Source: Pantanalinema rosaneae (lineage in GTDB: Bacteria > Cyanobacteriota > Cyanobacteriia > Leptolyngbyales > Leptolyngbyaceae). Taken from it: a stretch of DNA of 64,000 bases. Below are positions 16,015 through 25,001 of this stretch, in pieces (position 1 is the first letter of the stretch; every line of letters starts with the position of its first letter). Below the pieces are notes generated by a model. The model was not told the origin of the DNA. It saw nothing but the letters and a program-made list of their open reading frames with translations, and did not search any database. The stretch spans positions 111,577-175,576 of the forward strand of contig NZ_JBLZFZ010000006.1 in the NCBI RefSeq assembly GCF_050753385.1, read 5' to 3'. The translations under genes were made by a program, and so were the position numbers.

Positions 16015-18000
16015 ATGTGCGGCATTGTTGGTGTTTTGAATTTACATGAGCCGCAACCTGTACCTGAATTGGTGATGCGGCAAATGCTAGGCATGATTCG
16101 GCATCGGGGGCCGGATGAGTTTGGCATCTATCGGGATGAGTGGGTCAACCTGGGCAATGCGCGACTCAGCATTATTGACTTAAGTGGTGGTCAGCAACCG
16201 ATTAGTAATGAAGATGGCACACTGTGGATTGTCTTCAATGGTGAAATTTTTAATTATCAAGAATTACGTCCTGACTTAGAGCAACGAGGACATCGGTTTA
16301 AAACCAACTGTGATACCGAGGTAATTCTGCATCTGTATGAGGAATACGGAGTCGATTGTTTGAATTTCCTCAATGGGCAGTTTGCGATCGCCATTTGGGA
16401 TACCCGCCATCAACGGTTATTCATGGCCCGCGATCGTTTGGGAGTCCGACCGTTGTTCTATACCGTCCAGAATAGACAGTTGATCTTCGGTTCGGAAGTC
16501 AAGACGATCCTGGCAAATCCGGCAGTCTCAGCAGAGATTGATCCCACCTCATTGTCCCAGGTGTTTACCTTTTGGAGTCCTCAGATTCCCAACACCATTT
16601 TCAAAGATATTTTTACCCTGCCACCGGGACATTATTTGATCGCCCAACGAGGTAAATTGACGATCGAGCCGTACTGGGAACTCGACTTTACCACCGACAC
16701 TCATTCAACTCGTTCTCCCCAGGATTACCTGGAGGAATTTGAGCAGTTGTTGATTGATGCGACACTAGTACGGTTACGCGCTGATGTGCCGGTGGGAGCC
16801 TATCTTAGTGGTGGTTTAGACTCATCTACGACTACGGCAATCATTCGGCAATATACCCAAAATTCGCTCGATACCTTTTCGATCGCCTTCTCCGATCCAG
16901 ATTTTGATGAAAGCGAATTTCAACGCCGGATGGCAGGAATTTTGGGTACCGATCATCAGGTCGTGTATTGCACCCATGCCGATATTGGTACGGTTTTCCC
17001 GGAGGTGATCTGGCATACGGAAACGCCCATGTTGCGGACGGCTCCGGCTCCGATGTTTCTGTTGTCAAAATTAGTGCATGACCATCACCTGAAAGTGGTG
17101 ATTACCGGAGAAGGTGCTGATGAATTTTTGGGTGGCTATGATATTTTTAAGGAGATGGTGATTCGGCGCTTCTGGGCAAAACAACCGGATTCCACCTGGC
17201 GACCCTCGCTGTTACGACGGCTGTATCCTGAAATCTCGCGACTGGGTAACAACGAAGCCTTTCTGACCAGCTTCTTCAAAAAACAATTGACGGAAACCGA
17301 TCTGCCATTCTATTCACACCTATTGCGGTGGTCGAATGGAGCGCGTCTACAGCGATTATTACAACACCAACCAGCGTCATCTGTAACTGAAATCGCTGAA
17401 AGTGCAGTGCCAATTCCCGATCGCTTTCATCAGTGGTCGCCGTTAGCCAAAGCCCAATACCTGGAAATCACCACCTTTTTGTCGCCGTATCTGCTCTGTT
17501 CCCAGGGCGATCGCGTGGCAATGGCAAACTCGGTAGAAGGACGATTTCCCTTCCTGGATTGCCGTGTGGTGGAATTCTGTAATCGGCTACCCAGTCATTT
17601 GAAGTTGAAGGGACTGAATGAAAAATGGTTGTTGCGGCAATTAGCTAGCAAGTTGCTACCGGCGGATATTTGGCAACGGCGGAAGCGTCCCTATCGCGCT
17701 CCAATTCACCGCAGTTTCTTCCATAGTCAAACTCCCGATTATGTCATGGAACTGCTGTCTGAAAGCGCCTTGCAAGACTCAGGATTATTCAATCCCTTAG
17801 CGGTAGCGCAATTGCGGCGTAAGGTTCAGAGCGGTTTACAACTGAGTGAAGTAGACGATATGGCGGTAGCCGGGGTGTTATCCGCCCAGTTAACCCATCA
17901 CCAATTTATCAAAACGTTTGAAGCGCGACGATCGACCTTAACCGCGAACGATCGCGTCAAAGTGATCAATGGATTTGTCAAAGAGGAAGTAACTGTATGA
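16015..18000 (+). CDS. Asparagine synthase-like glutamine amidotransferase
   Basis: A 661-residue AsnB-type enzyme. The mature N-terminus is Cys2 (MCGIVGVLN), the class II glutaminase nucleophile, which fixes the start at the ATG at 16015 (AAGGAG 6 nt upstream); a TTG six nt earlier would hide the Cys. Glutaminase domain ~2-200 with RHRGPDE; synthetase domain ~240-600 with the PP-loop SGGLDSSTT. AsnB paralogues in biosynthetic clusters amidate carboxylates other than aspartate. Its position between a carrier/ligase pair and an NAD-synthase-like gene, with an ATGA overlap to the latter, argues for amidation of a cluster intermediate rather than asparagine supply. Confidence 0.88.
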   Translation: MCGIVGVLNLHEPQPVPELVMRQMLGMIRHRGPDEFGIYRDEWVNLGNARLSIIDLSGGQQPISNEDGTLWIVFNGEIFNYQELRPDLEQRGHRFKTNCDTEVILHLYEEYGVDCLNFLNGQFAIAIWDTRHQRLFMARDRLGVRPLFYTVQNRQLIFGSEVKTILANPAVSAEIDPTSLSQVFTFWSPQIPNTIFKDIFTLPPGHYLIAQRGKLTIEPYWELDFTTDTHSTRSPQDYLEEFEQLLIDATLVRLRADVPVGAYLSGGLDSSTTTAIIRQYTQNSLDTFSIAFSDPDFDESEFQRRMAGILGTDHQVVYCTHADIGTVFPEVIWHTETPMLRTAPAPMFLLSKLVHDHHLKVVITGEGADEFLGGYDIFKEMVIRRFWAKQPDSTWRPSLLRRLYPEISRLGNNEAFLTSFFKKQLTETDLPFYSHLLRWSNGARLQRLLQHQPASSVTEIAESAVPIPDRFHQWSPLAKAQYLEITTFLSPYLLCSQGDRVAMANSVEGRFPFLDCRVVEFCNRLPSHLKLKGLNEKWLLRQLASKLLPADIWQRRKRPYRAPIHRSFFHSQTPDYVMELLSESALQDSGLFNPLAVAQLRRKVQSGLQLSEVDDMAVAGVLSAQLTHHQFIKTFEARRSTLTANDRVKVINGFVKEEVTV

Positions 18001-18995
18001 GTCATGTTGTCATCGAGTCGTCTGCTACCTTTGGTCGCCATGCGTTAGACCTGGATGTGGAGCAAGAAACAAATCGTTTAGTGGAAGGGTTGCGGCAAGG
18101 AGTCCATCAAACACTACATCGTCAAGGTGTGGTACTGGGGATCAGTGGCGGCATTGATTCTTCGGTGGTGTTGGCGTTGTGTGTGCGAGCCTTTGGAGCA
18201 GAGCGGGTAGTAGCGCTCATGTTGCCGGAGGGGGAATCCAGTCCTGACAGTGAAATGCTGGCGCAACTGTTAGCCGATCACTATGGCTTACAAACGGTGA
18301 TTAAAGAAGACATTTCAGGCGCATTAGAAGGCTTTGGTTGCTATCGTCGTCGGAATGAAGCGATTCAACGCCTATTTCCTGACTTTGGCGCAGGTTGGGG
18401 GGCAAAGATTGCGTTGCCCGGTAATCTACTGGAGCAAGAAACCCTGAATATTTTTTACCTGACTGTGACCAGCCCAACTGGGGAATCGTTTACCAAACGC
18501 TTGCCGCCGAGTGAGTATTACCAAATTGTTGCTGCCTCTAACTTCAAGCAACGATCGCGGATGGCAATGCTCTATTACCATGCCGAGTTGCGCAACTACG
18601 CGGTGATTGGCACTCCCAACAAAAACGAACATCTGTTAGGCTTCTTTGTCAAACATGGGGATGGGGGGACAGACATTAGCCCGATCGGGCATTTGTTCAA
18701 AACTCAGGTGTATCAGTTGGCTCGACATCTCGGTGTCCCGGAGGAAATTCAACGCCGGACTCCGACTTCAGATACCTATCCCGGTGGCAGTACCCAGGAA
18801 GAGTTTTTCTTCCGGTTGCCCTTCGAGATTCTGGATACGATCTGGTACGGTTACGAGCAGGGGGTATCGAATCAAGACATTGCCCAGGGATTAGATCTGA
18901 CTGTGGCTCAGGTAGAACGGGTGGTGAATGATATTATTCGCAAACAACGCACCACGGCTTATCTGCGGATGCATACCATTTCGCTGGACGCATGA
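17997..18995 (+). CDS. NAD synthase-like amidating enzyme
   Basis: A 332-residue N-type ATP pyrophosphatase of the NadE family: PP-loop LGISGGIDSSVVLAL (~residues 47-61) and the downstream GTPNKNEHLLGFFVKHGDGG block. It lacks a glutaminase domain, so it would use free ammonia or ammonia channelled from a partner. It overlaps AsnB-like (ATGA) and is overlapped by the next gene (ATGA). An NadE paralogue embedded in such an operon is more likely to adenylate and amidate a pathway intermediate than to make NAD, but a housekeeping role cannot be excluded because the rest of the genome is not visible. Confidence 0.85.
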   Translation: MSHVVIESSATFGRHALDLDVEQETNRLVEGLRQGVHQTLHRQGVVLGISGGIDSSVVLALCVRAFGAERVVALMLPEGESSPDSEMLAQLLADHYGLQTVIKEDISGALEGFGCYRRRNEAIQRLFPDFGAGWGAKIALPGNLLEQETLNIFYLTVTSPTGESFTKRLPPSEYYQIVAASNFKQRSRMAMLYYHAELRNYAVIGTPNKNEHLLGFFVKHGDGGTDISPIGHLFKTQVYQLARHLGVPEEIQRRTPTSDTYPGGSTQEEFFFRLPFEILDTIWYGYEQGVSNQDIAQGLDLTVAQVERVVNDIIRKQRTTAYLRMHTISLDA

Positions 18996-19891
18996 AGCGG
19001 CGGTTGGTTCTGATAGTTCTATTTTTAGCTGTTCTGTCAGCGACTTTAGTGTTTGGCAGTAGACTTATGTACTCCCCATTTCCTGCATCTCCTGGCATCG
19101 ATCGGGTATCTTCAGATTATTGGCAAAAGCTGGCGCAACAACGCATCTTATTTGGTCATGCGTCGGTGGGAGGCAATATTGTTGCTGGTATTCAGGAACT
19201 TCAGAACCAACACCCTGAGATTACGCTGGATATAATTGCTAGTGATACTCCCTGGACGGTGAATCGTTCGGGGCTAATTCATTTCTATTTAGGTAGCCAA
19301 TTCCATCCCAATCAATCTTCCAATAGTGCTGTAGCTAAAATTGAGGCATTCTCCTATTTAATAGAATCAAGAATTAAAGATTCAGTTGATATTGCTTTGT
19401 TTAAATTGTGTTGGGCGGATATCCACTCGAATACAGATGTGGACGACCTGTTTCTAGACTACAAAACCACGATCGCGAAATTAATTCAAGACTTTCCTCA
19501 GACTACATTTGTCCAGGTAACTACGCCACTGGTGGCTGAACCTGGGGGAACAATGGCGATCAAAAATTGGCTGAAACAGTTGTTAGGTAAGTCTCCGTCT
19601 CGTCTATCAGACAACGTTAAAATCAATCAACTCAATGATTTAATTCGTTCAGAATATACCGGAAAAACGCCCATTTTTGATTTAGCCGCCATTGAATCGA
19701 CGCGGCCCGATGGTACCCGCCAGACGTTTTCAGTCGAGGGAAACCCCTACTTTTCCTTAGCGCCAAATTACACGTCAGATATGGGGCACTTAAACCAGGC
19801 TGGACGGAAACTTGTCGCTGAACAATTCTTAGTGTTCCTGGCAGAGTTAGCCAGTCAACGATCGTCGCTGCCAACCAACGGAACTTTTTAG
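18992..19891 (+). CDS. Membrane-anchored SGNH/GDSL-type hydrolase-like protein
   Basis: A 299-residue protein with an N-terminal signal anchor (residues 3-24, RRLVLIVLFLAVLSATLVFG). The segment ILFGHASVGGNIVAGI resembles SGNH block I with Ser in a GHxS context, and DMGHLNQAGRKLVAEQFL near the C-terminus is the Asp-x-x-His block of SGNH hydrolases. It should face the periplasm, perhaps removing or transferring an acyl group on an exported glycan (inference). Its ATG overlaps the stop of the NadE-like gene, making it the fifth gene of the operon. Family assignment is moderately sure. Confidence 0.7.
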   Translation: MKRRLVLIVLFLAVLSATLVFGSRLMYSPFPASPGIDRVSSDYWQKLAQQRILFGHASVGGNIVAGIQELQNQHPEITLDIIASDTPWTVNRSGLIHFYLGSQFHPNQSSNSAVAKIEAFSYLIESRIKDSVDIALFKLCWADIHSNTDVDDLFLDYKTTIAKLIQDFPQTTFVQVTTPLVAEPGGTMAIKNWLKQLLGKSPSRLSDNVKINQLNDLIRSEYTGKTPIFDLAAIESTRPDGTRQTFSVEGNPYFSLAPNYTSDMGHLNQAGRKLVAEQFLVFLAELASQRSSLPTNGTF

Positions 19892-19958
19892 GAACGTCAT
19901 CGTTGATCTGCTTGCCGCTGCGACTTGAACGGTAGAGCTACTGGTATCACATCATTGG

Positions 19959-21317
19959 TCAAACGGTCGAAACCACTTTACGGGGTTGAACTGGAGGTTG
20001 AATTGGCTGGATGGGAATTTTAATGATGAATTCAGTGCCGTTGCCGGGTTGAGAGTGACATTCAATTAAGCCGCCATGTTTTTCCTTGATAATTTGACTG
20101 CTGATTGACATGCCTAAACCTGTACCTTTCCCCACTGGCTTGGTGGTAAAGAAGGGATCAAACACTTGATGAATCACCTGAGATGGAATCCCAGGTCCAT
20201 TATCGTGAATGTGGATAGCGACCCATTCTGGGTTAAGCGATCGCGTCTGAATCCGAATAGTCGGTAGGGGATGGGAGTGGGCGATCGCGGGATCTCGATG
20301 CATGGAACGTTGGTCATCCAGTGCATCAATGGCATTGGTCAGAATGTTGATAAACACCTGATTTAACTGACTGGCATAGCATTCCACCAGGGGAAGAGTT
20401 CCATAGTCTTTAATGATCTGAATCTCGGGTACACCCGCTTCATGGCTTTTGAGGCGATGCTGCAAAATTAACAGGGTGCTCTCTAACCCTTCATGCAAAT
20501 CGACTGCCTTGACTTCCGATTCATCGATCCGAGAAAAATTCCGCAAAGATAGGACAATTTGCCGAATTCGATCTGCCCCCAGCTTCATAGAGTGCATCAA
20601 GCGGGGCATATCCTGCTGCAAAAACTCCAGATCAATGTCTTGCATCCGCTCTTGTACGGGGACGGGGGGATCGGGCACATAGGCTTGATAGCACTGAATT
20701 AAACTGAGCAGATCCTGGGTATAGGCTTCGGCGGGAGACAGGTTGCCATAAATAAAGTTAATTGGGTTATTGATTTCATGGGCAACCCCAGCAACCAGTT
20801 GTCCCAGGGATGACATCTTTTCGCTCTGCACCAGATGCAACTGTGCCTGCTGGAGGCTTTCTAAAGCATCGCTTAATTCGGCTGTACGCTCAGCCACTTT
20901 AGTCTCCAACGTTTGGTTGAGTTGACGCAGTTGGAGGTGAATATTAATGCGTGCCAGCACTTCTTCATGCTGAATTGGTTTGGTAATATAATCGACGGCA
21001 CCCAGTTTTAGCCCCTTCACTTTATCAACGGTGTCAGAGAGAGCCGTCATGAAAATCACCGGGATGTCGCAGGTCTGCGGATTCGCTTTGATCTGGCGGC
21101 AGGTTTCAAACCCATCCATACCGGGCATCATGATGTCCAGTAAAATCAAATCCGGCAGATTGATGGCTAAACGATTCAGGGCAATTTCACCACTTTTCGC
21201 GATCGCGACTCGATAGCCAGAAGCATCCAGTACATCGAATAGAACCTGAATATTGGTGGGAGTATCATCCACCACCAAGATGGTTGGTTGAGGGGATTTC
21301 GGTTGATTATCCATCAT
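19959..21317 (-). CDS. Response regulator-histidine kinase hybrid
   Basis: A 452-residue cytoplasmic protein. A receiver domain (~10-130; phospho-acceptor in DLILLDIMMPGMDG, Lys in ITKPIQ) is followed by a coiled coil (~135-170), a HisKA-type dimerisation helix with GVAHEINNPINF (phospho-His) and an HATPase domain (FINILTNAIDAL, DNGPGIP, GTGLGMSIS). This receiver-first type is common in cyanobacteria as the output end of a phosphorelay. Its start codons (ATGATG at 21314-21317) overlap the stop of the upstream hybrid kinase by 11 nt, so translation is coupled. No DNA-binding domain is present. Confidence 0.93.
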   Translation of the reverse strand: MMDNQPKSPQPTILVVDDTPTNIQVLFDVLDASGYRVAIAKSGEIALNRLAINLPDLILLDIMMPGMDGFETCRQIKANPQTCDIPVIFMTALSDTVDKVKGLKLGAVDYITKPIQHEEVLARINIHLQLRQLNQTLETKVAERTAELSDALESLQQAQLHLVQSEKMSSLGQLVAGVAHEINNPINFIYGNLSPAEAYTQDLLSLIQCYQAYVPDPPVPVQERMQDIDLEFLQQDMPRLMHSMKLGADRIRQIVLSLRNFSRIDESEVKAVDLHEGLESTLLILQHRLKSHEAGVPEIQIIKDYGTLPLVECYASQLNQVFINILTNAIDALDDQRSMHRDPAIAHSHPLPTIRIQTRSLNPEWVAIHIHDNGPGIPSQVIHQVFDPFFTTKPVGKGTGLGMSISSQIIKEKHGGLIECHSQPGNGTEFIIKIPIQPIQPPVQPRKVVSTV

Positions 21318-23961
21318 GTTCTTTAGAAATATACGGTGCAATTAAACGCAGAATGGCTTCGTCATCAAACTCCTGTGCTAGATCTAGGACTTGGTGAGCA
21401 AACTCACTATAGTTCGGGGTCATCTCTCGAATCCGTATCGCCTCCTGTTGAATGTCCTGAATAAATCCCCCTTTCGCTGCTTTGTATAAAGCCGTTAGTT
21501 CCTGGGCTGAAGGCACAACTAATCCCTTAGGTGGCGGCGTGGCTGACAGGGGAGTTGAAGGCTCTAACTGGGGATCGGTGTCGTAGATCCATTGCAAATC
21601 GAGCAACGTTGCCAGTTCGATCAGCAGATCATCAAGCTGAATCGGTTTTGGGAAAAAGCTGTTGCAGCCTGCCTCAAAACTTTCATGGCGGTCAACATGG
21701 GACAGACTGGCAGGGGAAGCAATAATTGGTGTGTTGACAAACTCTGGATGTAAGCGTAACTTGCGGGTCATATCCAACCCGTTCATTTCTGGCATCACGA
21801 CATCGGTGATGATCAGATCGGGCTGACTTTGGCAAGCCTGTTGATAGCCTGCCTGTCCATCGCTCGCTTCCACCATCCGAAATCCCAGTGGTTCCAGCAT
21901 GTTGATTAAAACCAGCCGATTTTCAGGGTGATCGTCTATGACCAGAATCGTGTAAGGGCGACCGCGATACCCTACGACCACGGGCTGACGATCGCTGTTG
22001 CGGCTATCCTGCCAATCTTTTGCCAGATCCAGGTTCAGTTCAAACCAGAAGGTACTTCCCTGACCTACCGTACTCTCTAACTGAATCTCACTCCCCATGA
22101 TCTGCACAATTTGTTGACTAATGGCTAGCCCCAGCCCGGTGCCCTCAGCGTTACGATTGCGCCCACCCGCCTGCTCAAACGCACTGAAGACTACCTCGAT
22201 TTTTTCGGGAGGAATGCCAATGCCCGTATCCTGAACTGTAAAGCGAATTCGCTGACTGAGAGAGGTTGTTGGCAAGTTCGCTGATTGGCTGGCAACGGGC
22301 GGATCGACCGGTTCTACCCGAAAGGTGACTTGCCCGCGATCGGTGAACTTAATCGCATTACTTAACAGGTTTAACAATACCTGCCGCAACCGTTTGTCAT
22401 CTGTATGGATAGCGGTGGGTAAATGTTCTGACAGCAGATAGTCAAACTGGATACCTTTCTGCTGAGCTTTAATCGTACACATTTCTACGGTTTCCAATAG
22501 AAAGTTGGGGAAATGGAAATCCTGGGGATACAGTTCCATCTTCCGAGCTTCGATTTTTGCCAAATCGAGAATGTCATTAATCAGCGTTAACAGGTGAGAG
22601 CCACACTGATAAATAATCCGAATGCCTTGCTGCTGCTTGGAAGTAAGTGTCACATCCCGCTCGAGAATTTGGGCATAACCCAGAACCCCATTTAACGGAG
22701 TGCGTAACTCGTGGTTCATGTTCGCGAGAAACTCACTTTTGGCACGATTGGCAATTTCGGCAGCTTCCTTGGCGGTTTGCAATTCGGCGGTTCGTTCAGC
22801 CACCCGGTGTTCCAGTTCTACGTTAGTATTTTCCAGGCTCAGGATGGATGCTTCTACCTGTTCAGCCATGTGGTTAAAGGTTTGCGCTAAAATCCCCAAT
22901 TCATTTTTTGCCAGCAGTTGCACTCGGGTCTTCAGATTGCCTTGACTGAGTTGAATAGCGGTCTCGGTCAACGTCCTTAAGGGCAGGGTCAATCGCCGAG
23001 ATAGCAGCCAGCCAGTGGCAATCGCCAGTCCGAGTAGACCAATCGCTGCCCCAGCCATGATGATGATCATGCGATAAAGGGGCGCATAGGCTTCCTGGGT
23101 TGGCAATTCGACCACGACCTTCCAGCTGACATTGCGAACCGGGGCAACGTCTCCCAATACAGGTTGGCCCGCTAATCCCTGATACTGAACTATGTTGTTG
23201 CGTACCGCCTGCTCTAGTGACCGAATCAGGGGGCGATCGCTCAAGTTTTCTAACTGAGTGGACTGACGCTGCCTGCTAGAGTGGGCAATCAGGTAGTTGC
23301 GTTCATCCAGGACATAGGTATAGCCCGTTTCTCCCACCCGAGTTTGGGAGACCACATAGCCCAGAAAACCCAGGTTAATCCGTGCTACTAACACTCCATC
23401 TACCTTGTCCGCATCATCCCGAATTGGCTCAGCCATCATGACATACGGTATCTGGGTCTGTGGATCGATCGCCACCACGCCAATAAATTCTTCTTGCTGC
23501 CGAAAGGAGCGCTGAAACAGTGCCGAGTTGGCAAAGTCTCCCAGGGGCGAATTCTGAAACGGCATGACTGAGCTAACGACCTTGCCTTGGCGATCCAAAA
23601 CTGCCAACATTTCGTAGGCATCGTTGTGCCGGGTCAAACCCTCTAGCAGATTGCGTTGCGTCGTTGGAGTCAGGCGGGTCAGTCCTCTAACGCGAGCCAG
23701 GTAACTGAGCTTACGCTGCAAATCATTCAGGTAATTGGTAATTTGACCTGCAACAACTTTGCTGCGCTCTTCCTGCAACTGAATCGTTTTCTCAAAGTGA
23801 TTGCGCGAACTCCAGTAAATCAGGGTCATACTCAGGGGCAAAACACTGAGTACCACCATCGCTAATAGACCCAACCGCATCTGATTGGCAAGGGAGGTCA
23901 GACGTTGCCAGGAGTTAATGGGTAGAGGGTTTTGTACCAGCGATTCAACAGATAGTTTCAT
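21307..23961 (-). CDS. Cache-HAMP hybrid sensor histidine kinase
   Basis: An 884-residue membrane sensor. Order: TM helix (~28-50), extracytoplasmic double-Cache-like domain (~60-290), TM helix (~297-318), HAMP (~318-372), coiled coil, HisKA with FLANMNHELRTPLNG, HATPase with VLLNLLSNAIKF, DTGIGIPPE and GTGLGLAIS, then a receiver domain with LIITDVVMPEMNG, and a short helical C-terminus. It detects a periplasmic signal and passes phosphate to its own receiver and probably to the receiver-kinase encoded just downstream. The ATG at 23961 lies 32 nt after a BMP-type lipoprotein gene, which suggests that protein delivers the ligand. Confidence 0.93.
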   Translation of the reverse strand: MKLSVESLVQNPLPINSWQRLTSLANQMRLGLLAMVVLSVLPLSMTLIYWSSRNHFEKTIQLQEERSKVVAGQITNYLNDLQRKLSYLARVRGLTRLTPTTQRNLLEGLTRHNDAYEMLAVLDRQGKVVSSVMPFQNSPLGDFANSALFQRSFRQQEEFIGVVAIDPQTQIPYVMMAEPIRDDADKVDGVLVARINLGFLGYVVSQTRVGETGYTYVLDERNYLIAHSSRQRQSTQLENLSDRPLIRSLEQAVRNNIVQYQGLAGQPVLGDVAPVRNVSWKVVVELPTQEAYAPLYRMIIIMAGAAIGLLGLAIATGWLLSRRLTLPLRTLTETAIQLSQGNLKTRVQLLAKNELGILAQTFNHMAEQVEASILSLENTNVELEHRVAERTAELQTAKEAAEIANRAKSEFLANMNHELRTPLNGVLGYAQILERDVTLTSKQQQGIRIIYQCGSHLLTLINDILDLAKIEARKMELYPQDFHFPNFLLETVEMCTIKAQQKGIQFDYLLSEHLPTAIHTDDKRLRQVLLNLLSNAIKFTDRGQVTFRVEPVDPPVASQSANLPTTSLSQRIRFTVQDTGIGIPPEKIEVVFSAFEQAGGRNRNAEGTGLGLAISQQIVQIMGSEIQLESTVGQGSTFWFELNLDLAKDWQDSRNSDRQPVVVGYRGRPYTILVIDDHPENRLVLINMLEPLGFRMVEASDGQAGYQQACQSQPDLIITDVVMPEMNGLDMTRKLRLHPEFVNTPIIASPASLSHVDRHESFEAGCNSFFPKPIQLDDLLIELATLLDLQWIYDTDPQLEPSTPLSATPPPKGLVVPSAQELTALYKAAKGGFIQDIQQEAIRIREMTPNYSEFAHQVLDLAQEFDDEAILRLIAPYISKEHDG

Positions 23962-23993
23962 GCTGCGGTTGGCTGCCACCTTAGACAACAAAA

Positions 23994-25001
23994 TTAGCTT
24001 TGGGGGACAGAAATATCAATTTCACCGGTGATTACCTTGTTTTTGATCGTTGTAAACTCGGCTTCTTCGGCGGCAGTCAGCGATCCTCGGAAGGGAGCCA
24101 GGTTGTAAATGCCTTCCTTAAACCCAAATTTGTAGAGTTTGCCTTCCCATTGCCCCTGTTGCATCAGGTCAGCCGCACTCAAAATCAGTTTGGGAATATC
24201 CTGTAAAACGCTGGTAATTACGTGATTGGGCGCTAATTCATATTGATCAGTTGTCCAACCAATGACGTGAATCCCCGATCGTTGGGTGATGGCTTTGAGC
24301 GCTACGATGCCTGCTTCATCTGCATTGATCGCAAAGCTGTCATAGCCCTGATCCGCCAATGCCAGGGTGATTTCCCCCCCTTTTTTGCCATCTGTCCAAC
24401 TTTGCAGGAATTCAGTCGCTACTTCAATGTTGGGGTTGATGGCTTTGGCTCCTTTGCGAAATAGGGCGGCTTCTTCTTTGTAAACCGGATAGTCAAAACC
24501 AACAATGTAGGCAACTTTGTTGGTTTTGGTTTTCATTGCTGCTAAAACTCCACTCAGGTAGCCAGCTTCGCCTGAGCGGAAGGCAACTGCTCCCAGATTA
24601 TGGTTGTTACCCGCATAGGTCGTAACCAGGGCAAATTTGGTGCGGGGAAATTCGCTGGAAACTTTTTCGGCAGACTCAATGTAACCACCGCTCTGGGCAA
24701 TGATCAGGTCATAGCCTGCCTTAGCATATTGCCGCAGAGGTGCTTCTCCGGCTCCGTCGGGAACGGGTCCCGAAAAATCGATTTTGGCGTTAAATTCTTT
24801 CTCAATCAGCTTGAGTCCTTCGTACCCTGCTTGACTCCAACTGCCGTCATCCTTATGCCCGGTGGTGATCATCGCAACTTTGAGATTGCTGGTGGCGGTG
24901 TCAGAGTTGGCGGGTGGGGATGGCGATGAACTGCAACTCATGGCGATCGCTAGGGTCACGATCGCGAGCAAAACATTGACAAGCTGCGACTTTAAACGCA
25001 T
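23994..25001 (-). CDS. BMP-family (Med/BmpA) substrate-binding lipoprotein
   Basis: A 335-residue periplasmic binding protein of the BMP family. It has a lipoprotein signal peptide with Cys23 in an AIAMSC context, then a Ser/Pro linker and a mature domain starting LKVAMITTGHKDDGSW; the GGYIESAEKVSSEFP and NADEAGIVALKAI segments are typical of the family. BMP proteins usually bind nucleosides for an ABC importer, but no permease or ATPase is nearby. Instead it leads an operon with two histidine kinases, so it probably acts as a ligand-presenting sensor subunit (inference). Confidence 0.9.
   Translation of the reverse strand: MRLKSQLVNVLLAIVTLAIAMSCSSSPSPPANSDTATSNLKVAMITTGHKDDGSWSQAGYEGLKLIEKEFNAKIDFSGPVPDGAGEAPLRQYAKAGYDLIIAQSGGYIESAEKVSSEFPRTKFALVTTYAGNNHNLGAVAFRSGEAGYLSGVLAAMKTKTNKVAYIVGFDYPVYKEEAALFRKGAKAINPNIEVATEFLQSWTDGKKGGEITLALADQGYDSFAINADEAGIVALKAITQRSGIHVIGWTTDQYELAPNHVITSVLQDIPKLILSAADLMQQGQWEGKLYKFGFKEGIYNLAPFRGSLTAAEEAEFTTIKNKVITGEIDISVPQS

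Noticed and set aside
14152..18995. Exosortase-associated (PEP-CTERM) locus interpretation
   Set aside because: The ligase/carrier/AsnB combination resembles such loci, but no exosortase, PEP-CTERM protein or other marker is in the window.
23994..25001. Nucleoside ABC importer component
   Set aside because: No permease or ATPase genes adjoin; the operon partners are histidine kinases, so a sensing role is preferred.
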